Source: Nocardioides sp. W7
GTDB lineage: Bacteria > Actinomycetota > Actinomycetes > Propionibacteriales > Nocardioidaceae
NCBI RefSeq assembly: GCF_022919075.1
Contig: NZ_CP095078.1
Span: forward strand, 2,604,001-2,668,000
DNA length: 64,000 nucleotides
Direction of reading: 5' to 3'
Shown here: positions 40,595 to 49,597 of the stretch, in pieces
How positions within the stretch are numbered: position 1 is the first letter of the stretch
Layout: every line of letters begins with the position of its first letter
The notes under the pieces: model-generated
Told to the model about the DNA's origin: nothing
The model's input: only the letters and a program-made list of their open reading frames with translations
Databases searched by the model: none
Program-made: the position numbers and the translations under genes

Positions 40595-41047
40595 TCAGGC
40601 GAGCAGGTCGTCGGGGTCCGCCCCGTCGGCCACGGCCTGCAGGCCGTCGATCCACAGGTCCATCGCCGCCAGGTTGTGGACGACCAGGGGCGAGACCAGG
40701 GCAGCGAGGACGGTGTCGTCGACCTCGGCCGCCCCCAGGTCGAGCGAGGTCCGGAACCGGACGTCGCCGTCGGTCACGTCGATCTCGAACGAGCCGATCG
40801 TGAGCCCGTAGTTCGCGTGCGTGAGCACGGTGGCCACCGCCTCGCGGCGGTCCGGTGGCACCTCGTCGGGCAGCAGGCTGTAGAAGGCGATCTGCTGGTC
40901 CTCGGGCTCGACCTGGGCCACGAACGGCCACAGGGCCTCGCCGTCCGCGGGCTCCAGGAGCATGCCGCCGGGGTGCTCCGCGTCGAGCTCGACCCGCCAC
41001 TCCAGGCCCTGCAGCACTCCGACGACGCGGTCGATGAGCTCGGTCAT
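40595..41047 (-). CDS. YbjN domain-containing protein
   Basis: A 150-aa acidic protein resembling the YbjN / type III chaperone-like family: ELIDRVVGVLQGLEWRVELD, LTHANYGLTIGSFEIDVTDGDVRFRTSL and a C-terminal helix pair. Proteins of this fold lack known catalysis. It lies 24 bp downstream of the ddl paralogue on the same strand, and is convergent with ddl. Confidence 0.75.
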   Translation of the reverse strand: MTELIDRVVGVLQGLEWRVELDAEHPGGMLLEPADGEALWPFVAQVEPEDQQIAFYSLLPDEVPPDRREAVATVLTHANYGLTIGSFEIDVTDGDVRFRTSLDLGAAEVDDTVLAALVSPLVVHNLAAMDLWIDGLQAVADGADPDDLLA

Positions 41048-41071
41048 CTCAGTCTCCGTTTCCGCCGGCGC

Positions 41072-42043
41072 TCAGCTGGGCCGGACCGTCGCGAGCAGCA
41101 GGTCGTGGGCGACCTCGCCGAGCGAGGTGCCGCTGGCGGTGCAGGCGAACGGGAGCACCGAGGTCTCGGTCGTGCCGGGGGTGATCGCGGTCTCCAGCAG
41201 CACGAAGGTGCCGTCCGGGGAGACGATGAAGTCGGACCGGGACAGGTCGGAGAGCCCCAGCACCCGGTGCGCGTCCCGGGCGACCTCCCCGAGCCGGGTC
41301 ATCAGCTCGTCGGGCAGGTCGGGCGCCAGCAGGGAGACGAACTCGGCGGTGTAGCGGGCGCTGAAGTCGAACTCGTGACCCTTCTCGTACTCGATCGCGA
41401 TCGGCGTCAGCGAGGTGAGCCCGTCGGCGGTCTCGTAGCACACGACGCTGACGTCGATGCCGTCGTAGAAGCGCTCGACCAGCGCGTCCTCGCAGTAGGC
41501 GTAGGTCTCCACCAGCGCTGACGGCAGGGCGCCGAGCCCGTCGACGCCGGTGACGCCGAGCGCGCTGCCGCCCCGGGCCGGCTTGACCACCACGCGGTGG
41601 CCGAGGCGGTGCATGACGTGCTCCATCAGCGCGGTCGCGCCGATGTCGCGGAAGGTCGTCGCGGACAGCCCCACGCTGTCGGGGACCGGGATGCCGGCGC
41701 GGTGCAGCAGCTCGCGGGCGGCGCCCTTGTCCCAGGCGACCTTGCAGGCCCGGCTGCTGGACCCGACGTACGGCAGGTCGATCAGCTCCAGCAGGGTCTG
41801 GATCTCGCCGTCCTCGCCGAACTGGCCGTGCAGCGCCGGGAACGCGGCGACGACCTTGTCCCGCTCGAGGCTGTGGAGCAGCTGCCGGTCGAAGTCGTAG
41901 ACGTGCGCCTCGACCCCGCGGGCACGCAGCTCGCGCATCAGATTGCGGCCGCTGGCCAGGGACACGTCGCGCTCGTGGCTGAGGCCTCCGGCGATGACGG
42001 CCACGGGCCCGGCGAACTCCTCGGTGCGGCTGGAGGTGGTCAT
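41072..42043 (-). CDS. ATP-grasp D-alanine--D-alanine ligase paralogue, divergent metal site
   Basis: A 323-aa Ddl-like protein: VIAGGLSHERDVSLASGRN, ALHGQFGEDGEIQTLLELI, VVKPARGGSALGVTGVD and SDFIVSPDGTFVLLETAITPG. In that last motif the Mg-binding Asn of Ddl (LLEANTSPG in E. coli, EINTMPG in the ddl nearby) is Ala, while the Glu is kept. The region between (YCEDALVERFYDGIDVSVVCYE) fits the fold. It may make D-Ala-D-Ala poorly, or join other substrates. It likely forms an operon with the YbjN gene. The start is ATG 42043. Confidence 0.8.
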   Translation of the reverse strand: MTTSSRTEEFAGPVAVIAGGLSHERDVSLASGRNLMRELRARGVEAHVYDFDRQLLHSLERDKVVAAFPALHGQFGEDGEIQTLLELIDLPYVGSSSRACKVAWDKGAARELLHRAGIPVPDSVGLSATTFRDIGATALMEHVMHRLGHRVVVKPARGGSALGVTGVDGLGALPSALVETYAYCEDALVERFYDGIDVSVVCYETADGLTSLTPIAIEYEKGHEFDFSARYTAEFVSLLAPDLPDELMTRLGEVARDAHRVLGLSDLSRSDFIVSPDGTFVLLETAITPGTTETSVLPFACTASGTSLGEVAHDLLLATVRPS

Positions 42044-42071
42044 GGGACGAGGATCCCACATCACCCCGACC

Positions 42072-42584
42072 TCAGATGCAGCGCTCGACGAGCTCGAGAT
42101 GCTCGGACACGACGGACGCGAGCTCGGCCAGTACGGCGGCACTGCCCTCGGGCCGGTACTCGGCGGGTACGTCGACCCGCAGTCGCGGCGAGTAGCCCGC
42201 GGAGGTCAGCACCAGGTCGGCGTCGTTGTCCGCGTCCTGCTCCGGCGGGACGAACCAGCCGACGTCGTTGACCAGGAGGCAGTCCGCCGTCTCGCGGAAG
42301 TCCTCGGGCTCGGGTGCCCCGCACGAGACGACGATCGCCGGGTCGCCGTACGCCGCTCCCGGCGCGCCCTCGGGCTCCGTCTCGACGACCGACTCGCCCG
42401 CGAGGGTGTCGGGCAGGTCGGCGACGAGCGCGGCGCAGGTGGCGGCGTCGGCCTCGTCGAGGTCGGGGGTCGCCAGCTCGACCGGCCCGCAGCCGGTCGC
42501 CAGCGCGACCACCAGCGCCGCGCACGCGACGACGCCCCCGGTCCGGCGGGACCAGGGGCGTCGGAGTGCGGCGCGCTGTGTCAC
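42072..42584 (-). CDS. DUF3515 family lipoprotein
   Basis: A 170-aa exported protein: basic N terminus, hydrophobic helix, lipobox LATGC with Cys at residue 32, then a DUF3515-like domain with paired Cys (TCAALVADLP, VVSCGAPEP, DCLLVNDVGWF, VERCI). Its role is unknown; it accompanies ddl and thiL in actinobacteria, which hints at the cell envelope. The GTG start is at 42584. Confidence 0.82.
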   Translation of the reverse strand: MTQRAALRRPWSRRTGGVVACAALVVALATGCGPVELATPDLDEADAATCAALVADLPDTLAGESVVETEPEGAPGAAYGDPAIVVSCGAPEPEDFRETADCLLVNDVGWFVPPEQDADNDADLVLTSAGYSPRLRVDVPAEYRPEGSAAVLAELASVVSEHLELVERCI

Positions 42585-42598
42585 ATCTGGGAAGGCAC

Positions 42599-42835
42599 TC
42601 AGATGTGGACGACCGGGCAGGTCAGGGTGCGGGTGATGCCGTCGAGGGTCTGCACCTTCGCGACCACCAGCTTGCCGAGCTCGTCGACGTTGCGGGCCTC
42701 GGCGCGCACGATCACGTCGTACGGGCCGGTGACGTCCTCGGCGAGGGTGACGCCCTTGACCTGGGCGATCGCCTTCGCGACCTCGGCAGCCTTGCCGACA
42801 TCGGTCTGGATCAGGATGTACGCCTGGACGACCAT
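42599..42835 (-). CDS. stand-alone Lrp/AsnC ligand-binding domain protein
   Basis: A 78-aa protein equal to the C-terminal RAM domain of Lrp/AsnC regulators (VVQAYILIQTDVGKAAEVAK, GPYDVIVRAEARNVDELGK), with no helix-turn-helix. Such proteins can bind amino acids or pair with full-length Lrp proteins. AGGGAGAAG precedes ATG 42835. It is 14 bp upstream of the DUF3515 gene on the same strand. Confidence 0.87.
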   Translation of the reverse strand: MVVQAYILIQTDVGKAAEVAKAIAQVKGVTLAEDVTGPYDVIVRAEARNVDELGKLVVAKVQTLDGITRTLTCPVVHI

Positions 42836-42960
42836 CGTGCTTCTCCCTGGGTGAGCGGGGGTCGCCCGCATGTGACGGGCTGTTAACCGCTGCTCAACCT
42901 ACCCGGTCCCGCATGGGTGTCCATAGCCGGCCACTGACGGTGGTCTGGTGGGATGGGGAC

Positions 42961-43911
42961 ATGGCTTTCCCCAGCGACGCGACCCTGGCCGACGCCGGTG
43001 AGTTCGGGCTCATCGGCGAGTTCGTCCGACTCTTCCCGCAGGGCGAGCACGTGCTCGTGGGGCCCGGTGACGACGCGGCCGTGCTGCGCGTGCGCACCGG
43101 TCACGTGGTCGTCTCCACGGACCTGATGGTCGAGGGTCGGCACTTCCGGCGCGACTGGGCGAGCGCCGCCGACGTGGGCCACCGGGCGGCGGCCCAGAAC
43201 ATCTCCGACATCAACGCGATGGGCGGTACGGCGGCCTCGCTCACCGTCGGGCTGGCCGCGCCGGCCGACCTGCCCGTGCAGTGGGCGCTGGACTTCGCGG
43301 CCGGCTTCGCCGAGGAGTGCGGCCTGGTGGGCGCGAGCGTGGTCGGCGGCGACCTGACCCGCGCCGACCAGGTGGTGATCGCGGTCACCGTGCTCGGCGC
43401 GTGCACCCAGGCCCCGGTGTTGCGGTCCGGGGCGCGGCCGGGCGACGTGCTCGCCCTGGCGGGCCGCCAGGGCTGGGCCGCCGGTGGCCTCGCCGTCCTG
43501 GGGAGGGGGTTCCGCTCGCCGCGCGCGCTGGTCGAGGCGTACCGCCGGCCGGCGCCGCCGTACCTGGAGGGCGCGCTGGCGGCCGAGGCCGGGGCGACGT
43601 CGATGATCGACATCTCGGACGGTCTGCTGGCGGAGGCCGGGCACCTCGCGGCCGACTCGGGGGTGGCGATCGACGTCGACACGTCCTCGTTCGAGATCGC
43701 CGAGCCGCTCCAGGCGGTCGGCGCGGCGGTCGGTGCGGACCCGATGAGCTTCATCCTCGGCGGGGGCGACGACCACGCCCTGCTCGCGACGTTCCCCGAC
43801 CGGAGCGCGGTCCCCGACGGCTGGACGGTGATCGGTGCCGTCTCGGTGGGGGAGGGCGTCACCGTCGACGGCGCGGCGTACGACGGGCCGACCGGGTGGA
43901 CGCACTTCTGA
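42961..43911 (+). CDS. thiL: thiamine-monophosphate kinase
   Basis: A 316-aa enzyme making thiamine diphosphate from thiamine monophosphate and ATP. Family blocks: VGPGDDAAVLRV, STDLMVEGRHFRRDW, NISDINAMGG, VVGGDLTRADQVVIAVTVLG, and MIDISDGLLAEAGHLAADSGV. ATG 42961 lies 6 nt after TGGGAT, again a leaderless pattern; the in-frame extension upstream (42913) is not conserved-looking. The Lrp-type gene is divergent. Confidence 0.93.
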   Translation: MAFPSDATLADAGEFGLIGEFVRLFPQGEHVLVGPGDDAAVLRVRTGHVVVSTDLMVEGRHFRRDWASAADVGHRAAAQNISDINAMGGTAASLTVGLAAPADLPVQWALDFAAGFAEECGLVGASVVGGDLTRADQVVIAVTVLGACTQAPVLRSGARPGDVLALAGRQGWAAGGLAVLGRGFRSPRALVEAYRRPAPPYLEGALAAEAGATSMIDISDGLLAEAGHLAADSGVAIDVDTSSFEIAEPLQAVGAAVGADPMSFILGGGDDHALLATFPDRSAVPDGWTVIGAVSVGEGVTVDGAAYDGPTGWTHF

Positions 43912-43954
43912 GCGCGCCTCGCCCGAGCCTGCGAGGGCGAGGAGGCACGCGCCA

Positions 43955-44051
43955 GGTCGAGTAGCCCCGCGTCCGACGAAGGAGGACGCGACGGGCGTAT
44001 CGAGACCCGGACCAGGGTCGCGATACGCCCGCCGGCGCTCGCTACTCGACC
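43955..44051. repeat. 97-bp REP-like palindromic element
   Basis: GGTCGAGTAGC (43955-43965) and GCTACTCGACC (44041-44051) are exact inverted ends. Inside, GGGCGTATCG pairs with CGATACGCCC and GTCC...GGAC stems add more structure. It shares TCGAGTAG and CGTATCGAGA with the short copy at 8780, so it belongs to a dispersed family. It fills the gap between thiL and rpmB. Confidence 0.7.
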
Positions 44052-44073
44052 AACGAGTTCCCTGGACGCACAA

Positions 44074-44102
44074 AGGCCCCCGACCGGTGCGGTCGGGGGC
44101 CT
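44074..44102 (-). terminator. terminator of rpmB
   Basis: AGGCCCCCGACC (44074-44085) and GGTCGGGGGCCT (44091-44102) form a 12-bp stem; on the minus strand TTT follows. It lies 19 bp after the rpmB stop. Confidence 0.75.
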
Positions 44103-44120
44103 CTCTGGTGAAGCTTGAGG

Positions 44121-44306
44121 TCAGCGGGTGACCTTGCCCGCCTTCAGGCAACCGGTGCACACGTTGAGGCGCTTGGGCGTGCCGTTGACGGTCGCCCGAA
44201 CGCGCTGGATGTTGGGGTCGAAGCGACGCTTCGTGATCTTGCGCGACCAGGGTCGGTTGTTGCCGAAGCCCGGCTTCTTGGCGCAGATGTCGCAGACGGC
44301 AGCCAC
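44121..44306 (-). CDS. rpmB: 50S ribosomal protein L28
   Basis: A 61-aa L28 protein with two zinc-type Cys pairs (CDIC near the N terminus, CTGC near the C terminus), so it is the Zn-binding (C+) form. Blocks: KKPGFGNNRPWSRKITKRRF and RVRATVNGTPKRLNVCTGC. The GTG start follows CAGGAG. It is divergent from fakA, and TACGCT (minus, 44387-44382) may be its -10. Confidence 0.96.
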   Translation of the reverse strand: MAAVCDICAKKPGFGNNRPWSRKITKRRFDPNIQRVRATVNGTPKRLNVCTGCLKAGKVTR

Positions 44307-44513
44307 CGTGAACTCCTGATGGATCGAGGTTGGGACTCATTGGACTTGAGCATGAGGGGCCCGGCGAGCGGGCAACCGAGCCAGCGTATCCGACGGCGCG
44401 GGTCGGGGGAAAATCGAGCCGACGGTCCCCGGCGCCTGTCGGTGTCGGAGACTAACCTTCACCCGGTCGGCGGTGCCGACCGTCAGGGCAGGCGAGCCAG
44501 GAGAGGACGGCGG

Positions 44514-46169
44514 ATGGAGGTCCCCGGCAGTGGCGGTGTGCAGCTCTCGGTGGTGCTGCGGTTCGTCGACATCGCGACGGACGCACTGGCGAGTGCGCGC
44601 GAGGAGATCGACGCGCTCAACGTCTACCCCGTGCCCGACGGCGACACCGGCACGAACATGTACCTCACCGTCTCCGCCGCCCGGGACGCGATCCGGGAGG
44701 TCGCCGACACCGACCCCGGCACCGACCTCGCCGCGGCGCTGGCCCGGCTCAGCCGGGGCGCGCTGCTCGGCGCCCGCGGCAACTCCGGGGTGATCCTGAG
44801 CGAGATGCTCGGCGCGATCGCGCGCCGCCTGGCCCGGGCCCGACCCGACGAGCGCAACGCCGTGGTGGTGGCCGAGGCGCTCCAGCAGGCCACCGACGCC
44901 AGCTACGCCGCGGTCGGCACCCCGGTGGAGGGCACCATCCTGACGGTCTCCCGGGCCGCGTCCGACGCGGCCACGGCGATCGCCCAGGACACCGGGGCGC
45001 GGGCCCGCGACGTGTTCGCCGCGGCGGCGCAGGCCGCCCGCGAGGCGCTCGCCCGCACTCCCGAGCAGCTGCCGGTGCTGGCCGAGGCCGGGGTGGTCGA
45101 CGCGGGCGGTCGTGGGCTGAGCGTCGTCCTCGACGCCGCCGAGACCGTGCTGACCGGCCGCCGGCCGGTGCCGGTGACCGGCCCCATCGGCCGCCACACG
45201 ATCCCGGTGCCGCTGGGCGCGGGGCCCGATCTCAGCCCGGACGGTCCCGCCTACGAGGTGATGTACCTCCTCGACGCCGACGACGACCAGGTGGCCGTGC
45301 TGCGCAGCCGGCTGGCCGCGCTCGGCGACTCGCTCGTGGTGGTCGGGGACGAGGGCCTGTGGAACGTCCACGTCCACGTCGACGACGTGGGCGCCGCGAT
45401 CGAGGCCGGGATCGAGGCCGGTCGCCCGCACCGGGTGCGGGTCACCCACTTCGCCGAGCAGGTCGCCGAGGCGCGCGCTCGTCCCGAGACCAGGGCCGGG
45501 CGCCGGATCGTCGCGGTCGCGGCGGGTCCCGGCCTGGCCCGTCTCTTCGAGGCGGCCGGGGCGGTCGTGGTGCCCGGTGGTCCGGGCCGACGGCCCTCGA
45601 CCGGCCAGATCCTGGAGGCGGTCACCGGCTGCGGGGCCAGCGAGGTGGTGCTGCTGCCCAACGACCACGACTCCGTCCGGGTCGCACAGATCGCCGCCTC
45701 GACCGCCGAGGCCGACGCCGACGGCGGCCTGCGGGTGGCGGTCATCCCGACCCAGGCGCAGGTCCAGGGGCTGGCGGCGATGGCGGTCCACGAGCCGGGC
45801 CGCGGCTTCGACTCCGACGTCCTGGAGATGACGGCCACGGCCCGCCACGCGCGTCACGGCGCGGTCACCGTGGCGGCCCGCCAGGCGATGACGATGGCCG
45901 GGCCCTGCGAGGTCGGCGACGTCCTCGGCGTGGTCGCCGGTGACTTCGCGGTGGTCGGCTCCGAGCAGTACGCCGTCGCGACCGACGTCATCGACCGGCT
46001 GCTCGGCGGCGGCGGCGAGCTGGTGACGCTGGTCGCCGGCGAGGAGGACGCGGAGGGCTCGCTGGCCACCCGGGTCGCTGGCTACGTCGAGGAGCACCAC
46101 CCCGCGGTCGACGTGGTCGTCTACGACGGCGGGCAGGAGCGCTACCCGCTGCTGGTGTCGGTCGAGTGA
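44514..46169 (+). CDS. fakA: DAK2 domain fatty-acid-kinase-like protein (FakA/YloV type)
   Basis: A 551-aa protein. The N-terminal DAK2/DhaL domain has NVYPVPDGDTGTNM (near 37-50) with metal-binding Asp residues and ALLGARGNSGVILSEM; the C-terminal half has LWNVHVHVDDVGAAIEAG and EVVLLPNDHDSVRVAQIA, as in FakA/YloV. In Gram-positives FakA with a FakB carrier phosphorylates fatty acids. No fakB is near. AGGAGAGG fixes ATG 44514. recG overlaps its end (GTGA). Confidence 0.88.
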   Translation: MEVPGSGGVQLSVVLRFVDIATDALASAREEIDALNVYPVPDGDTGTNMYLTVSAARDAIREVADTDPGTDLAAALARLSRGALLGARGNSGVILSEMLGAIARRLARARPDERNAVVVAEALQQATDASYAAVGTPVEGTILTVSRAASDAATAIAQDTGARARDVFAAAAQAAREALARTPEQLPVLAEAGVVDAGGRGLSVVLDAAETVLTGRRPVPVTGPIGRHTIPVPLGAGPDLSPDGPAYEVMYLLDADDDQVAVLRSRLAALGDSLVVVGDEGLWNVHVHVDDVGAAIEAGIEAGRPHRVRVTHFAEQVAEARARPETRAGRRIVAVAAGPGLARLFEAAGAVVVPGGPGRRPSTGQILEAVTGCGASEVVLLPNDHDSVRVAQIAASTAEADADGGLRVAVIPTQAQVQGLAAMAVHEPGRGFDSDVLEMTATARHARHGAVTVAARQAMTMAGPCEVGDVLGVVAGDFAVVGSEQYAVATDVIDRLLGGGGELVTLVAGEEDAEGSLATRVAGYVEEHHPAVDVVVYDGGQERYPLLVSVE

Positions 46170-48403
46170 TCGCGCTCGACTCGCCGATCGCCACCGTCTT
46201 CGGCGCCGAGACCAAGAGGCGCGACCTGGTCATCAAGGGCCTGCACCTGGAGACGGTCGGCGATCTGCTGCGGCACTTCCCGCGGCGCTACGTGAAGACG
46301 GGCGAGCTGACCCAGGTCGACGACCTGGAGGTCGGCCAGGTGCTCACCGTCGTCGGCCAGATCGTCAAGAGCGACATCAACACCTACCGCGACCGGCGCA
46401 CCGGCCAGACGGCGTACCGCCTCGACGCCGTGCTGAGCACCGACGGACCGTCACTGCGGATGTCGTTCTTCGCCAAGAACAAGGGCACGGCCGGCTGGCA
46501 CGCCAAGCGGCTCCCGGTCGGGCGGCGGGGGATCTTCGTCGGCCAGGTCGGCTCCTTCCAGGGCAACTGGCAGCTCACCAATCCCCAGCTGACGCTGTTC
46601 GGAGTCGACGAGGACGGCACCGAGGACGAGACCGAGATCGACATCCCCGCCCTGTTCCCGGTCTACCCGCTCACCAAGGGGGTGGAGTCCTGGGACCTCC
46701 AGCGCGCGATCACCTTCGCCCGCACCGTCATCGACGACGTGCCCGACCTGCTGCCGCTCGAGGTCCGGGAGCGCTACGAGCTCATCGAGGCCCGCACCGC
46801 CCTGAACTGGGTCCACGCCCCCGACGACTACGGCCAGGTGGGCGCGGCACAGCGGCGCTACCGCTTCGAGGAGGCGCTGGTCACCCAGGTGGTGCTCGGC
46901 CGCCGGCGCCGGGCGCTGCGGGCCCAGGGCGCCCAGGCCCGCACCGGCGGCGGGGGGCTGCTGGCCGCGTTCGACGAGCGGCTGCCGTTCGAGCTGACCG
47001 CGGGGCAGCGGGTGGTGGGGGCCGAGATCGAGGCCGACCTCGCGCAGGCCCACCCGATGAACCGGCTGCTGCAGGGCGAGGTCGGCTCCGGCAAGACCCT
47101 GGTGGCGCTGCGCGCGATGCTGCGGGTCGTCGACTCCGGCGGCCAGGCCGCGCTGCTGGCACCGACCGAGGTGCTCGCCCAGCAGCACCACCGCTCCATC
47201 ACGGCGATGCTCGGCGACCTCGCGTCCGGCGGGATGCTGGGCGGCGCCGCGGAGGCGACGGCGGTCGAGCTGCTCACCGGCTCGATGACCAAGACCCAGC
47301 GCACCGCCCCCATGAGCCGGCTCGCGAGCGGCGAGGCCGGCATCGTGATCGGCACCCACGCGCTCCTCGAGGACAAGGTGCAGTTCGCCGACCTCGGCCT
47401 GGTGGTCGTCGACGAGCAGCACCGCTTCGGCGTCGAGCAGCGGGCCGCGCTCACCGACAAGGCCGGCAGCCCGCCGCACGTGCTCGTGATGACCGCGACC
47501 CCGATCCCGCGCACCGTCGCGATGACCGTCTTCGGCGACCTGGAGACGTCGGTGCTCACCGAGCTGCCGGCCGGGCGGGCCCCGATCCAGTCCAACGTCG
47601 TCCCGCTCGCCGAGCACCCGTCCTGGGTCAACCGGGTCTGGGAGCGGGTCCGCGAGGAGGTCGCCAAGGGTCACCAGGCCTACGTCGTCTGCCCGCGGAT
47701 CAGCGGTGACGAGCAGGAGGCGGGCGAGCGCGACGCTCAGTCGTCGGACGGGGACCTCGACGCGGACGGCAAGGCCAAGGTGGTGCCGGGTGCACTCGCC
47801 GCGGTCGAGGAGATGGCGAGCGATCTCGCCGACGGTGCGCTGCAGGGTCTGCGGATCGCGGTGCTGCATGGTCGGCTCGCGGCCGACGTCAAGGACCAGA
47901 CGATGCGCGCCTTCGCCGCGGGCGAGATCGACGTGCTGGTCTCCACGACCGTGATCGAGGTCGGCGTCGACGTCGCCAACGCCACCGCGATGGTCCTCCT
48001 CGACGCCGACCGGTTCGGCGTCTCCCAGCTCCACCAGCTCCGCGGGCGGGTCGGGCGAGGCGGACTGCCCGGACTCTGCCTGCTCGTCAGCCGCGCCGAC
48101 GCGGGCACCCCCGCCCGGGAGCGGCTCGACGCCGTCGCCGCGACCACCGACGGCTTCGAGCTGAGCCGCGTCGACCTCGAGCAGCGTCGCGAGGGCGACG
48201 TCCTGGGTGCCTCGCAGTCCGGCTTCCGCTCCAGCCTGCAGAGCCTGCGGGTGCTGCGCGACGAGAAGACCATCCTGGCCGCCCGCGAGGCCGCCAACGC
48301 ACTCCTCGACGACGACCCCGACCTGGCCGGGGCGCCGCTGCTCGCCGCCGAGGTCGCGCGGCTCGAGGCATCCGCCCGCTCCGAGTTCCTGGACAAGTCA
48401 TGA
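46166..48403 (+). CDS. recG: ATP-dependent DNA helicase RecG
   Basis: A 745-aa superfamily 2 helicase that reverses stalled forks and branch-migrates junctions. N-terminal wedge/OB region: LLRHFPRRYVKTGELTQ. Helicase motifs: LLQGEVGSGKTLVALRAML (near 304), VVVDEQHRFGVEQR (DEQH), MTATPIPRTVAMTVFGDLE, VLVSTTVIEVGVDVANAT and QLHQLRGRVGRGG. GTG 46166 overlaps the fakA stop by 4 nt. rsmD and coaD follow in the usual order. Confidence 0.96.
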   Translation: MIALDSPIATVFGAETKRRDLVIKGLHLETVGDLLRHFPRRYVKTGELTQVDDLEVGQVLTVVGQIVKSDINTYRDRRTGQTAYRLDAVLSTDGPSLRMSFFAKNKGTAGWHAKRLPVGRRGIFVGQVGSFQGNWQLTNPQLTLFGVDEDGTEDETEIDIPALFPVYPLTKGVESWDLQRAITFARTVIDDVPDLLPLEVRERYELIEARTALNWVHAPDDYGQVGAAQRRYRFEEALVTQVVLGRRRRALRAQGAQARTGGGGLLAAFDERLPFELTAGQRVVGAEIEADLAQAHPMNRLLQGEVGSGKTLVALRAMLRVVDSGGQAALLAPTEVLAQQHHRSITAMLGDLASGGMLGGAAEATAVELLTGSMTKTQRTAPMSRLASGEAGIVIGTHALLEDKVQFADLGLVVVDEQHRFGVEQRAALTDKAGSPPHVLVMTATPIPRTVAMTVFGDLETSVLTELPAGRAPIQSNVVPLAEHPSWVNRVWERVREEVAKGHQAYVVCPRISGDEQEAGERDAQSSDGDLDADGKAKVVPGALAAVEEMASDLADGALQGLRIAVLHGRLAADVKDQTMRAFAAGEIDVLVSTTVIEVGVDVANATAMVLLDADRFGVSQLHQLRGRVGRGGLPGLCLLVSRADAGTPARERLDAVAATTDGFELSRVDLEQRREGDVLGASQSGFRSSLQSLRVLRDEKTILAAREAANALLDDDPDLAGAPLLAAEVARLEASARSEFLDKS

Positions 48404-48428
48404 GGTGCGCTGTCGTGAGGTTCCGGGT

Positions 48429-49031
48429 ATGACCCGCATCATCGGCGGCCAGGCCGGCGGCCGCCGGCTCCAGACACCCAGTGGCGCCTCGACCCGCCCC
48501 ACGAGCGACCGGGTCCGCGAGGCCCTCTTCTCCTCGGTCGAGTCGTGGTGCGGCACCCTCGACGGCCTGCGCTTCCTCGACCTGTACGCCGGCTCGGGGG
48601 CGGTCGGCCTGGAGGCGTGGTCCCGCGGGGCCGGCGTGGTCACGCTGGTCGAGTCCGACCGCCGCACGGCGGCCCTGGTGAGCGCCAATGCCAGGTCCCT
48701 GGGCTTCGCGCGCGCCGAGGTGGTGGCCGCGTCCGTGGCGAGCGCGCTCGGTCGCCGCCCGTCCGCCCCGTACGACGTGGTCTTCCTCGACCCGCCGTAC
48801 CCCCTCGACGACGCGAGCGTCGCGGCCGACCTCACCGCGCTGGTGGACCACGACTGGCTGGTGCCGGGGGCGCTGGTCGTCGTCGAGCGGTCCGTGCGCA
48901 GCCCCGAGCCGGCCTGGCCGGACGGCGTCGCACTGGACCGCCGGCGCGCCTACGGGGAGACCGTGCTTTGGTACGGTCACGCCGCCCAGCCGGACGACCC
49001 GTCCGGTGACCCGAACGACGAGCAGGAGTGA
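48429..49031 (+). CDS. rsmD: 16S rRNA (guanine(966)-N(2))-methyltransferase
   Basis: A 200-aa methyltransferase acting on G966 of 16S rRNA in the 30S subunit. It begins TRIIGGQAGGRRL, has the SAM motif LDLYAGSGAVGLEAWSRGA and the catalytic DPPYPLDD. ATG 48429 fits the conserved N terminus. coaD follows 4 bp after the stop. Confidence 0.95.
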   Translation: MTRIIGGQAGGRRLQTPSGASTRPTSDRVREALFSSVESWCGTLDGLRFLDLYAGSGAVGLEAWSRGAGVVTLVESDRRTAALVSANARSLGFARAEVVAASVASALGRRPSAPYDVVFLDPPYPLDDASVAADLTALVDHDWLVPGALVVVERSVRSPEPAWPDGVALDRRRAYGETVLWYGHAAQPDDPSGDPNDEQE

Positions 49032-49035
49032 CGTA

Positions 49036-49524
49036 GTGCGCCGAGCCGTCTGCCCCGGGTCCTTCGACCCGGTCACCAACGGGCACCTCGACATCATCGA
49101 GCGTGCTGCGACCCTCTTCGACGAGGTCGTGGTCGCGGTCGGTGTGAACGCCTCCAAGCGGCGGCTGTTCTCCGCCGAGGAGCGCATCGAGATGCTGGAG
49201 CAGGCCTGCGCAGGCTTCGCCAACGTCAGCGTCGCGGGCTTCGGCGGCCTGCTCACGACGTTCTGCGAGGAGCGCGACATCCACGCCATCGTCAAGGGCC
49301 TGCGGGCGGTCTCCGACTTCGACTACGAGCTGCAGATGGCGCAGATGAACGCCTCGCTGACCGATGTCGAGACGGTGTTCGTGCCGACCAGCCCGGAGTA
49401 CTCCTTCCTGGCCTCCAGCCTGGTCAAGGAGGTCGCCTCCTTCGGTGGCGACGTCTCGTCGCTGCTGCCGGGATTCGTCCACACCCGGCTCACGGCCCGG
49501 CTGGCCGAGCGGCAGGGGGAGTGA
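49036..49524 (+). CDS. coaD: phosphopantetheine adenylyltransferase
   Basis: A 162-aa enzyme forming dephospho-CoA from 4'-phosphopantetheine and ATP. The nucleotidyltransferase motif is PGSFDPVTNGHLDIIERAA (T/HxGH) and the second is PTSPEYSFLASSLVKEVASFGGD. GTG 49036 has AGGAG 7 nt upstream. It is closely linked to rsmD. Confidence 0.96.
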   Translation: MRRAVCPGSFDPVTNGHLDIIERAATLFDEVVVAVGVNASKRRLFSAEERIEMLEQACAGFANVSVAGFGGLLTTFCEERDIHAIVKGLRAVSDFDYELQMAQMNASLTDVETVFVPTSPEYSFLASSLVKEVASFGGDVSSLLPGFVHTRLTARLAERQGE

Positions 49525-49597
49525 CGGTGCGAGTGACCGGCCGGCGCTGGTTTGGTCGGTGGTCCGTCGGCCGGATAGCATTCCTGAGTTCTGTTAT

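Noticed and set aside
42836..42960. TPP riboswitch upstream of thiL
   Set aside because: No CTGAGA/ACCTGA thi-box pair or stem layout; the start has a leaderless pattern.
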